DNA from: Tridacna crocea
Lineage: Eukaryota; Mollusca; Bivalvia; Cardiida; Cardiidae
Assembly: GCA_943736015.1 (NCBI GenBank)
Contig: OX031057.1
Location: 61,462,001 to 61,526,000 of the forward strand
DNA: 64,000 bases
Direction: 5' to 3'
How positions within the stretch are numbered: the stretch's first letter is position 1; every line of letters begins with the position of its first letter. Both the position numbers and the translations under genes were made by a program. Positions 1 through 9,700 of the stretch are shown here, one piece after another. The notes beneath the pieces are model-generated. The model saw only the letters and a list, made by a program, of their open reading frames with translations. It was not told the DNA's origin and did not search any database.

Positions 1-2304
1 ATTATGTGTACTTCTACACGTTTTCCTGAAGCTATTCCTTTAAGGAACATCAAAACAAAGTCAATAGTCAAAGCTCTTATAAAATTTTTCACATTTGTTG
101 GTCTTCCAAAATCAGTTCAGTCTGATCAAGGGTCAAATTTTATGTCTGGTATATTCCAACAGGTTATGCATGAATTAGGGATTAAGCAATACAGGTCATC
201 CGCTTATCACCCTGAAAGTCAAGGTGCTTTAGAAAGATTTCACCAGACATTAAAAAATATGATAAGATCATATTGCTTTGACACTGAAAAAGATTGGGAT
301 GAGGGCATCCATTTGTTACTATTTGCAGTCAGAGAATCTGTACAAGAATCTCTTGGTTTCAGCCCTTTTGAATTAGTTTTTGGTCATTCTGTTCGTGGAC
401 CTTTAAAACTTTTGAAAGAGAAATTTCTTTCAAATGATGAAACACCTTTGAATTTACTGCAGTATGTTTCTGACTTCAGAAATAGACTGTCTAGGGCATG
501 TGAGGTTGCTAGGTCTAATCTTAAAACGTCTCAGGGCAAAATGAAAGCAAGATATGACAGCCATGTTATAGATAGAAAATTTAAACCAGGTGACAAAGTC
601 CTTGCTCTTTTGCCAATACCTGGCAGACCTCTACAGGCAAGATATTTTGGACCCTACACTATTGACAAGAAAACAAGTGATTTAAACTATATAATTAATA
701 CTCCAGGAAGGCGTAAAAACAAACAAATGTGTCATGTAAATATGTTAAAGGAATACTTTGACAGAGATAGCTCTATTTCAAAACCAATTACAGTTGTAAA
801 AACTGTCCCACAAGAATCAAATGTATCTGATCTTGAAGTAAATTCGGACTTTATTGATAAATCTGATCCTGGTCCATCTAAACTTGAGAATTCTGATATT
901 TTGAGAAACCTCGACAACAAACTTTCTCACTTGGAACCATCACAGCAGGAAGAGCTGAAACAGTTGATACATGAATATGAACATTTATTTCCTGATATCC
1001 CCACAAGAACTGATAAAATCTATCATGATGTCATTGTGGAAGATTCTAAACCAATAAAGCAACATCCATATAGAATGAATCCTTTGAAACAGAAATACCT
1101 CCAAGATGAAGTAAAATACTTACTGGAAAATGACTTTATTGAACCTAGCCAGAGTAATTACAGTTCACCATGTATATTAGTACCCAAATCAAATGGAACT
1201 TATAGAATGTGTACTGACTATCGTAAAGTGAACTCTGTGACAAAAACAGACTCTTTTCCAATACCAAGAATTGATGACTGTATTGACAAAGTTGGAAATT
1301 CTAAATATGTCACCAAATTTGACCTGCTAAAAGGATTCTGGCAAGTTCCACTGACTGATAGAGCAAAAGAAGTATCAGCCTTTGCTACTCCAAACGGTCT
1401 GTACCAATACAAAGTTATGCCGTTTGGGATGAAAAATTCTCCTGCAACGTTTCAGCGACTTATAAACAACGTTATATGTGGATTAGATGGCTGTGATGCA
1501 TATATTGATGATGTCATCATCTACTCAGACAGTTGGAGTGACCACCTTCAAAGAATCAGGAAGTTCTTCGACCGACTCAGTAAAGCGAAACTGACTGTGA
1601 ATCTTGCAAAAACTGAATTTTGTCATGCTACTGTAACATTTCTAGGACATCTTGTGGGACAGGGTCAAGTTAAACCTTTAGAAGCTAAAGTCAATGCTAT
1701 CTCTGAGTTTCCTGTGCCTAAATGTAAAAGACAGCTGATGCGATTTCTTGGTATGGCTGGCTACTACAGGAAATTCTGTAAAAATTTCTCAGGTATTGCT
1801 GAACCTTTAACAAATTTACTAAAGAAAAGCACAAAGTTCAAATGGAATGACAAATGTCAAGATGCATTTGATCGTCTAAAAGCCATACTAAAGAGCGCAC
1901 CAGTTCTCTTGGCACCTGATTTTGACAAATGTTTCAAATTAGCTGTTGATGCAAGTGATGTTGGTATTGGTGCTGTTCTTTTACAAGAAGATAATAATGG
2001 TATTGATCACCCAGTTTGTTACTTTTCTAAGAAATTTAACAAACATCAGAAAAATTTCTCTACCATAGAAAAAGAGTGTCTTGCTTTAATTCTGGCAATC
2101 CAGCAGTTCGAAGTTTATTTAACCTCTTCAACTTCACCAATTGTTGTTTTCAGTGATCATAACCCTTTAAGTTTTCTACACAAACTTAAGAATAAGAATC
2201 AAAGATTACTGAGGTGGAGTTTATTGCTTCAAGAGTTTAATCTTGACATAAGACACATAAAAGGGAAAGATAACATTATACCAGATGCTCTTTCAAGAGT
2301 TTGA
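1..2304 (+). CDS. pol: pol polyprotein, integrase-RT-RNase H order (partial)
   Basis: The frame is open from the left edge; the first ATG (position 4) is internal, so residue numbers below count from it. Residues 1-90 are the integrase core: SDQGSNF gives the second catalytic Asp (D41), and the Glu of HPESQGALERFH is E77, spaced D-35-E; the first Asp lies outside the window. FGPY near residue 215 is the GPF/Y-type module that ends gypsy integrases. RT follows at about 340-560, with D440 in KFDLLKGF and YIDD at 500-503. RNase H has D649 (VDASD), E689 or E691 (EKEC) and D718 (SDHNPL). The protein would copy element RNA into cDNA and insert it in the nucleus. All visible catalytic residues are kept. 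Domain identity is from motifs read by eye. Confidence 0.92.
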   Translation: MMCTSTRFPEAIPLRNIKTKSIVKALIKFFTFVGLPKSVQSDQGSNFMSGIFQQVMHELGIKQYRSSAYHPESQGALERFHQTLKNMIRSYCFDTEKDWDEGIHLLLFAVRESVQESLGFSPFELVFGHSVRGPLKLLKEKFLSNDETPLNLLQYVSDFRNRLSRACEVARSNLKTSQGKMKARYDSHVIDRKFKPGDKVLALLPIPGRPLQARYFGPYTIDKKTSDLNYIINTPGRRKNKQMCHVNMLKEYFDRDSSISKPITVVKTVPQESNVSDLEVNSDFIDKSDPGPSKLENSDILRNLDNKLSHLEPSQQEELKQLIHEYEHLFPDIPTRTDKIYHDVIVEDSKPIKQHPYRMNPLKQKYLQDEVKYLLENDFIEPSQSNYSSPCILVPKSNGTYRMCTDYRKVNSVTKTDSFPIPRIDDCIDKVGNSKYVTKFDLLKGFWQVPLTDRAKEVSAFATPNGLYQYKVMPFGMKNSPATFQRLINNVICGLDGCDAYIDDVIIYSDSWSDHLQRIRKFFDRLSKAKLTVNLAKTEFCHATVTFLGHLVGQGQVKPLEAKVNAISEFPVPKCKRQLMRFLGMAGYYRKFCKNFSGIAEPLTNLLKKSTKFKWNDKCQDAFDRLKAILKSAPVLLAPDFDKCFKLAVDASDVGIGAVLLQEDNNGIDHPVCYFSKKFNKHQKNFSTIEKECLALILAIQQFEVYLTSSTSPIVVFSDHNPLSFLHKLKNKNQRLLRWSLLLQEFNLDIRHIKGKDNIIPDALSRV

Positions 2305-2523
2305 AATTCAAATAGTCATTTTCCCTAAATCATGTTCAAACTTAATTTTTAAATTATACCTTCATTACTTTGACTATTTTCATCAGTCTGAAATAATTAA
2401 TATTTGAGTTTGTCATTTTTTTCTCTGTAATACTTCAGTTAAAGTGTTATATACATGTATGTAAATAATATTGAAAAAAAAAAAAAGAAAGATTTTATTT
2501 CATAAACCTTTCTTTTTCTTTTC

Positions 2524-2534
2524 AAGGGGGGAAG
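2524..2534 (+). promoter_or_regulatory. polypurine tract
   Basis: The run AAGGGGGGAAG directly abuts the TG that opens the 3' LTR. In LTR elements this RNase H-resistant tract primes plus-strand DNA synthesis. Its position, 219 bp after the pol stop, fits. Confidence 0.85.
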
Positions 2535-2735
2535 TGTTATGTACATACCCAGTTATTCCTAGCTTTGTTCATGTGTGTATCTATTTTTGAATGGTTTTCC
2601 CCTGTTGCTATTTTTAGAACTGGATTACTGGATTGTGGAATACTGTGCTGGAAGTTTCCAGGCCTTTTTACAATCTGATTACTAGAAGTTATGCAACTCA
2701 TTTTTACATGAATTTTCTGGAAGTTTCCCTGTTAT

Positions 2736-2743
2736 TATAAAAG
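2736..2743 (+). promoter_or_regulatory. LTR TATA box
   Basis: TATAAAAG lies in the LTR about 200 bp from its start, where the U3 promoter is expected. It would drive the element's RNA. Confidence 0.6.
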
Positions 2744-3004
2744 GAAAAGCTTTTTACATCTCAGTGTTCACTAGTTAATACATGATTGCCAGACTACAGT
2801 GGGGATTATCTTGTGTTTGGATTATATTTGGATTTGGATCAGACTAGACTAAAGTAAGGATTACTTTGTGTGCTTGGATTACATTCAGTTTGGATCAGGA
2901 TCAGATTGGAATTAAGACTGGAATAGTTTGTCTTCTGAATTTAACGTCTAAGGTATTGTTTTGTACTATTGTAATATTGTCACTGTTTATTTGATATTTT
3001 TGTT

Positions 3005-3010
3005 AATAAA
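3005..3010 (+). terminator. LTR polyadenylation signal
   Basis: AATAAA lies 62 bp before the LTR end, followed by T-rich sequence, as expected for the R-U5 junction. Confidence 0.6.
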
Positions 3011-3597
3011 TTCTGTTAATTGTTATCGTTTGTTGCTGGCTTCTTCTTTCTAGTTACGCCTGACTCGTAACACTAATATCTGTTTTTTACTCCTCTAGCC
3101 TTTTTTTACCGTGAAAACAAACCCATTTAGCTTGTCTATTGTCTCGCAGGTGCCAGTTACGTACCCGCGAAAACATGAAAAATCGACTTACGGAACATTT
3201 TATAGCAGACGACAACTGTTGCTTAAAGTCAATTATAGGGATTTTTCTATTTTTTCTTTTTCATTTTCTCTCACTAGGGCCAATGATTTGGTTACGATGA
3301 CCATCTCACCCATACTTGACTGATACGTGCTGCGCATAAAATCGTAAAATCAACTTTGACATTTTCGGAGGCAACTGATACCTGTTAAACAAATCAAAGA
3401 AAGGTAATCAAAATTTTTCCCTGTTTTCTTACCAGGGTCATGAAAACATTAAACCAATTTTGACGACCGTGCGAGTCAAAAGTCAATTTTATGTTTAATC
3501 GCTGCGCAAAAATATAAAATTCAGAAGCAACTGGTTGCTGTTGCGGAAACTTTTTCCGATAAAAAAATCTTGTTCTTGTTTGAAGAATTTAGAAGTG

Positions 3598-3722
3598 GAA
3601 AACATTGTGGGAAAAGGAGAAAATGCTGGTAACCTGCATTTCTCCTTTCCTCAGATTATTTTCAAAAGCCTTCTCTTTCAGGGGTGTTAATAAAAGGCGT
3701 CATTGTGTGGTAAAAGGTTAAT
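3598..3722 (+). mobile_element. MITE-derived segment inside the unit (example in unit 1)
   Basis: This part of every unit matches one half of the TTAA-flanked hairpin MITE found at 33-38 kb and 52-64 kb. It has GAAAACATTGTGGGAAAAGG, then AATGCTGGTAAC, the imperfect second hairpin arm, the AAAAGCCTTCTCTTTCAGGG arm and the terminal GTGTGGTAAAAGGTTAA. The opposite terminus (TTAACCCTTTACC) is not recognisable in the unit. In long-class units the bases left of it (ACTAAAAATCAG to TTTGATAGGGTAG) also match a MITE arm, so the 63-bp indel lies within MITE-derived DNA. Confidence 0.8.
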
Positions 3723-3756
3723 AAGAATAAACAGATATCCCCCCCTTTCCCATCAG

Positions 3757-3912
3757 CCAATCAAATCTCTTCCCTCTCTGAAATTATCCAATCAGAGAAG
3801 CTTTAAGGAAATCAGAATGGGAACCAAGAGCCAAAATCAGAATGGGAACCAACAGCCAATCAGATATTCAACAGCCAATCAGAGAGCTTCAAAATCGCTC
3901 CAAAATGGCGCC
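3757..3912 (+). promoter_or_regulatory. CCAAT cluster plus YY1-like site (example in unit 1)
   Basis: Four CCAATCA(G) words (3757, 3788, 3856, 3875), all in the same orientation, precede CAAAATGGCGCC at 3901-3912. CCAATCA is the NF-Y core, and AAAATGGCG is the YY1 core that in many animal promoters lies at or just after the start site. The block recurs in every unit and is still recognisable in the decayed copies (about 27120-27260, 32460-32610 and, inverted, 35842-35990). Promoter activity is an inference; no TATA box or confirmed transcript is visible. Confidence 0.45.
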
Positions 3913-4260
3913 ATAATTTATCGAAAAAAACAGTGAAAAAAAACGGCATAAAAGTGGATTTAAAGTCTTCTTTAAAGGCTGCTGTGCAGTCCTTGGCGAA
4001 CTGCCAGGCATGCATCATCCACACATGCCAGATTTCACTGAAAATGGGCAAACATTTAAGAAAATAGGGGCGCAGCAGACCTTGTTATGGTCTTTTCAAG
4101 CCCCTTGCAAGAATGCAAGAATTACTTCCCTTAGACCCTCGATGCAAGCCCCCCCCCCAAGCACTTCACTGGATTCGCTTTTCTAACTCAGCCCACAATA
4201 AATGCTGCACATTGAAACTTTCAATAAGCCAAAGTGATCAATGTACAGTGTAAAAAAAGC

Positions 4261-4890
4261 CCCAGAAATTAATGCAACAAATGGCTAAAAAAAGACTGAA
4301 AACTCTTTTTGTTGCTTCCTATTGCATATATCAAACAAAGGCAACTGAATTGTAATTTTTCTAATCTCTTCAAACCGCAACAAGAAACCCAGTTACGTTG
4401 ACTACAGTCTCATATATGCCAGTTACGCTCATGCGAAAACCCCAGAAAATAATGTGACAAGTGGCTAAAAAAAGACTGAATGCTTCTAAATGCATAAATC
4501 AAACAAATGGAACAAAATTTTTAATGTATATTTTTTTCCTCCAATCTCTTTATACCATAAAGACAAGTCTATTTATGTTGACTACGGTCTCAAAGGTGCC
4601 GGTTACGTATCCGTAAAAACGCGAAAAATCGACTTACGGAACAGTTCATAGCAGATGACACCTGTTGCTTGATAGGTCAAATATAGGGAACTTAATTTCT
4701 AATGTCTGTTTTTTACTCCTCTAGCCTTTTTTTACCGTGACAACAAACCCATTTAGCTTGTCTATTGTCTCGCAGGTGCCAGTTACGTACCCGCGAAAAC
4801 ATGAAAAATCGACTTACGGAACATTTTATAGCAGACGACAACTGTTGCTTAAAGTCAATTATAGGGATTTTTCTATTTTTTCTTCTTCAT
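4261..4890 (+). repeat. Three nested sub-repeats A-B-C (example at units 1/2)
   Basis: Within each unit three diverged copies of one module follow one another: A (about 4261-4438), B (4439-4698) and C (4699-4890). Shared words, in order, are CCCCAGAAA..AATG, GTGGCTAAAAAAAGACTGAA, AATCTCTT..ACC, GTTGACTAC or GTCTATTGTCTCGC, GGTGCC-GTTACGTA-CCG, GAAAAATCGACTTACGGAAC and TAGCAGA-GAC-CTGTTGCTT. A lacks the 3' part and C lacks the 5' part. In the decayed edge the modules are re-duplicated (24960-25140, 28160-28420, 28680-28860). Confidence 0.8.
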
Positions 4891-6386
4891 TTTCTCTCAC
4901 TAGGGCCAATGATTTGGTTACGATGACCATCTCACCCATACTTGACTGATACGTGCTGCGCATAAAATCGTAAAATCAACTTTGACATTTTCGGAGGCAA
5001 CTGATACCTGTTAAACAAATCAAAGAAAGGTAATCAAAATTTTTCCCTGTTTTTTTACCAGGGTCATGAAAACATTAAACCAATTTTGACGACCGTGCGA
5101 GTCAAAAGTCAATTTTATGTTTAATTGCTGCGCAAAAATATAAAATTCAGAAGCAACTGATTGCTGTTGCGAAAACTTTTTCCGATAAAAAAATCTTGTT
5201 CTTGTTTGAAGAATTTAGAAGTAGGCCATAAAGATACAATAAGATGTAAGAATAACTAAAAATCAGTTTTTTTCTTTGATAGGGTAGAAAACATTGTGGG
5301 AAAAGGAGAAAATGCTGGTAACCTGCATTTCTCCTTTCCTCAGATTATTTTCAAAAGCCTTCTCTTTCAGGGGTGTTAATAAAAGGCGTCATTGTGTGGT
5401 AAAAGGTTAATAAGAATAAACAGATATCCCCCCCTTTCCCATTAGCCAATCAAATCTCTTCCCTCTCTGAAATTATCCAATCAGAGAAGCTTTAAGGAAA
5501 TCAGAATGGGAACCAAGAGCCAAAATCAGAATGGGAACCAACAGCCAATCAGATATTCAACAGCCAATCAGAGAGCTTCAAAATCGCTCCAAAATGGCGC
5601 CATAATTTATCGAAAAAAACAGTGAAAAAAAACGGCATAAAAGTGGATTTAAAGTCTTCTTTAAAGGCTGCTGTGCAGTCCTTGGCGAACTGCCAGGCAT
5701 GCATCATCCACACATGCCAGATTTCACTGAAAATGGGCAAACATTTAAGAAAATAGGGGCGCAGCAGACCTTGTTATGGTCTTTTCAAGCCCCTTGCAAG
5801 AATGCAAGAATTACTTCCCTTAGACCCTCGATGCAAGCCCCCCCCCAAGCACTTCACTGGATTCGCTTTTCTAACTCAGCCCACAATAAATGCTGCACAT
5901 TGAAACTTTCAATAAGCCAAAGTGATCAATGTACAGTGTAAAAAAAGCCCCAGAAATTAATGCAACAAATGGCTAAAAAAAGACTGAAAACTCTTTTTGT
6001 TGCTTCCTATTGCATATATCAAACAAAGGCAACTGAAGTGTAATTTTTCTAATCTCTTCAAACCGCAACAAGAAACCCAGTTACGTTGACTACAGTCTCA
6101 TATATGCCAGTTACGCTCATGCGAAAACCCCAGAAAATAATGTGACAAGTGGCTAAAAAAAGACTGAATGCTTCTTATTGCATAAATCAAACAAATGGAA
6201 CAAAATTTTTAATGTATATTTTTTTCCTCCAATCTCTTTATACCATAAAGACAAGTCTATTTATGTTGACTACGGTCTCAAAGGTGCCGGTTACGTATCC
6301 GTGAAAACGCGAAAAATCGACTTACGGAACAGTTCATAGCAGATGACACCTGTTGCTTGATAGGTCAAATATAGGGAACTTAATTT
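4699..6386 (+). repeat. Array unit 2 (long class, 1688 bp)
   Basis: Complete unit with the 63-bp segment (about 5220-5285). It reads TTTTTTTACC rather than TTTTCTTACC near 5050, as units 3 and 6 also do. Confidence 0.95.
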
Positions 6387-8075
6387 CTAATATCTGTTTT
6401 TTACTCCTCTAGCCTTTTTTTACCGTGACAACAAACCCATTTAGGTTGTCTATTGTCTCGCAGGTGCCAGTTACGTACCCGCGAAAACATGAAAAATCGA
6501 CTTACGGAACATTTTATAGCAGACGAAAACTGTTGCTTAAAGTCAATTATAGGGATTTTTCTATTTTTTCTTTTTCATTTTCTCTCACTAGGGCCAATGA
6601 TTTGGTTACGATGACCATCTCACCCATACTTGACTGATACGTGCTGCGCATAAAATCGTAAAATCAACTTTGACATTTTCGGAGGCAACTGATACCTGTT
6701 AAACAAATCAAAGAAAGCTAATCAAAATTTTTCCCTGTTTTTTTACCAGGGTCATGAAAACATTAAACCAATTTTGACGACCGTGCGAGTCAAAAGTCAA
6801 TTTTATGTTTAATCGCTGCGCAAAAATATAAAATTCAGAAGAAACTGGTTGCTGTTGCGGAAACTTTTTCCGATAAAAAAATCTTGTTCTTGTTTGAAGA
6901 ATTTAGAAGTAGGCCATAAAGATACAATAAGATGTAAGAATAACTAAAAATCAGTTTTTTTCTTTGATAGGGTAGAAAACATTGTGGGAAAAGGAGAAAA
7001 TGCTGGTAACCTGCATTTCTCCTTTCCTCAGATTATTTTCAAAAGCCTTCTCTTTCAGGGGTGTTAATAAAAGGCGTCATTGTGTGGTAAAAGGATAATA
7101 AGAATAAACAGATATCCCCCCCTTTCCCATCAGCCAATCAAATCTCTTCCCTCTCTGAAATTATCCAATCAGAGAAGCTTTAAGGAAATCAGAATGGGAA
7201 CCAAGAGCCAAAATCAGAATGGGAACCAACAGCCAATCAGATATTCAACAGCCAATCAGAGAGCTTCAAAATCGCTCCAAAATGGCGCCATAATTTATCG
7301 AAAAAAACAGTGAAAAAAAAACGGCATAAAAGTGGATTTAAAGTCTTCTTTAAAGGCTGCTGTGCAGTCCTTGGCGAACTGCCAGGCATGCATCATCCAC
7401 ACATGCCAGATTTCACTGAAAATGGGCAAACATTTAAGAAAATAGGGGCGCAGCAGACCTTGTTATGGTCTTTTCAAGCCCCTTGCAAGAATGCAAGAAT
7501 TACTTCCCTTAGACCCTCGATGCAAGCCCCCCCCCAAGCACTTCACTGGATTCGCTTTTCTAACTCAGCCCACAATAAATGCTGCACATTGAAACTTTCA
7601 ATAAGCCAAAGTGATCAATGTACAGTGTAAAAAAAGCCCCAGAAATTAATGCAACAAATGGCTAAAAAAAGACTGAAAACTCTTTTTGTTGCTTCCTATT
7701 GCATATATCAAACAAAGGCAACTGAAGTGTAATTTTTCTAATCTCTTCAAACCGCAACAAGAAACCCAGTTACGTTGACTACAGTCTCATATATGCCAGT
7801 TACGCTCATGCGAAAACCCCAGAAAATAATGTGACAAGTGGCTAAAAAAAGACTGAATGCTTCTAAATGCATAAATCAAACAAATGGAACAAAATTTTTA
7901 ATATATATTTTTTTCCTCCAATCTCTTTATACCATAAAGACAAGTCTATTTATGTTTACTACGGTCTCAAAGGTGCCGGTTACGTATCCGTGAAAACGCG
8001 AAAAATCGACTTACGGAACAGTTCATAGCAGATGACACCTGTTGCTTGATAGGTCAAATATAGGGAACTTAATTT
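6387..8075 (+). repeat. Array unit 3 (long class, 1689 bp)
   Basis: Complete unit with the 63-bp segment. It has GGATAATAAG instead of GGTTAATAAG near 7092. Confidence 0.95.
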
Positions 8076-9700
8076 CTAATATCTGTTTTTTACTCCTCTA
8101 GCCTTTTTTTACCGTGACAACAAACCCATTTAGGTTGTCTGTTGTCTCGCAGGTGCCAGTTACGTACCCGCGAAAACATGAAAAATCGACTTACGGAACA
8201 TTTTATAGCAGACGACAACTGTTGCTTAAAGTCAATTATAGGGATTTTTCTATTTTTTCTTTTTCATTTTCTCTCACTAGGGCCAATGATTTGGTTACGA
8301 TGACCATCTCACCCATACTTGACTGATACGTGCTGCGCATAAAATCGTAAAATCAACTTTGACATTTTCGGAGGCAACTGATACCTGTTAAACAAATCAA
8401 ACAAAGCTAATCAAAATTTTTCCCTGTTTTCTTACCAGGGTCATGAAAACATTAAACCAATTTTGATGACCGTGCGAGTCAAAAGTCAATTTTATGTTTA
8501 ATCGCTGCGCAAAAATATAAAATTCAGAAGCAACTGGTTGCTGTTGCGGAAACTTTTTCCGATAAAAATATCTTGTTCTTGTTTGAAGAATTTAGAAGTG
8601 GAAAACATTGTGGGAAAAGGAGAAAATGCTGGTAACCTGCATTTCTCCTTTCCTCAGATTATTTTCAAAAGCCTTCTCTTTCAGGGGTGTTAATAAAAGG
8701 CGTCATTGTGTGGTAAAAGGTTAATAAGAATAAACAGATATCCCCCCCTTTCCCATCAGCCAATCAAATCACTTCCCTCTCTGAAATTATCCAATCAGAG
8801 AAGCTTTAAGGAAATCAGAATGGGAACCAAGAGCCAAAATCAGAATGGGAACCAACAGCCAATCAGATATTCAACAGCCAATCAGAGAGCTTCAAAATCG
8901 CTCCAAAATGGCGCCATAATTTATCGAAAAAAACAGTGAATAAAAACGGCATAAAAGTGGATTTAAAGTCTTCTTTAAAGGCTGCTGTGCAGTCCTTGGC
9001 GAACTGCCAGGCATGCACCATCCACACATGCCAGATTTCACTGAAAATGGGCAAACATTTAAGAAAATAGGGGCGCAGCAGACCTTGTTATGGTCTTTTC
9101 AAGCCCCTTGCAAGAATGCAAGAATTACTTCCCTTAGACCCTCGATGCAAGCCCCCCCACAAGCACTTCACTGGATTCGCTTTTCTAACTCAGCCCACAA
9201 TAAATGCTGCACATTGAAACTTTCAATAAGCCAAAGTGATCAATGTACAGTGTAAAAAAAGCCCCAGAAATTAATGCAACAAATGGCTAAAAAAAGACTG
9301 AAAACTCTTTTTGTTGCTTCCTATTGCATATATCAAACAAAGGCAACTGAAGTGTAATTTTTCTAATCTCTTCAAACCGCAACAAGAAACCCAGTTACGT
9401 TGACTACAGTCTCATATATGCCAGTTACGCTCATGCGAAAACCCCAGAAAATAATGTGACAAGTGGCTAAAAAAAGACTGAATGCTTCTAAATGCATAAA
9501 TCAAACAAATGGAACAAAATTTTTAATGTATATTTTTTTCCTCCAATCTCTTTATACCATAAAGACAAGTCTATTTATGTTGACTACGGTCTCAAAGGTG
9601 CCGGTTACATATCCGTGAAAACGCGAAAAATCGACTTACGGAACAGTTCATAGCAGATGACACCTGTTGCTTGATAGGTCAAATATAGGGAACTTAATTT
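8076..9700 (+). repeat. Array unit 4 (short class, 1625 bp)
   Basis: Complete unit lacking the 63-bp segment. It shares TTTTGATGACC (about 8462) with units 5 and 6, where the others read TTTTGACGACC. Confidence 0.95.

Larger units (their letters stand above)
1..3072 (+). mobile_element. Gmr1-like Ty3/gypsy LTR retrotransposon, 3' part
   Basis: This is the right-hand part of an LTR retrotransposon cut by the window edge. It holds an open pol frame, a polypurine tract and a complete 3' LTR. The pol order is integrase, then reverse transcriptase, then RNase H, followed at once by the LTR. That is the Ty1/copia order, but the residues are of Ty3/gypsy type, which matches the Gmr1 clade known from deuterostomes and other animals. 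The open frame shows no stop over 766 codons, so the copy may be young. The element lies in the satellite: the bases after the LTR (CTAATATCTG) are the middle of a satellite unit. gag, protease and the 5' LTR must lie left of the window, so a target duplication cannot be seen; CTAAT is the likely 5-bp duplicate. Confidence 0.9.
2535..3072 (+). repeat. 3' LTR, 538 bp
   Basis: The LTR begins TGTTA and ends TAACA, a perfect 5-bp terminal inverted pair. It contains a TATA box (2736-2743) and an AATAAA signal (3005-3010), giving a plausible U3-R-U5 layout. Between them (about 2797-2920) is an imperfect direct duplication of roughly 60 bp built on GGATTAC/TTTGGATCAG-type words. Satellite sequence resumes at 3073. 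Confidence 0.9.
3073..4698 (+). repeat. Array unit 1 (short class, 1626 bp)
   Basis: First visible unit, split from its left neighbour by the LTR element. It lacks the 63-bp segment: GAAGT joins GGAAAACATTG directly near 3597. Confidence 0.95.

Noticed and set aside
3111-3323. 70-codon frame repeated in every unit
   Set aside because: It starts with GTG, has no domain and lies in sub-repeat C; it recurs because the unit recurs and is lost in the edge copies.
5220-5285. 63-bp indel as a spliced intron (GT..AG with a T-rich tract)
   Set aside because: Exact intron removal would give GAAGGTAGAAAAC, but short units read GAAGTAGAAAAC or GAAGTGGAAAAC, which fits deletion between GTAG repeats instead.
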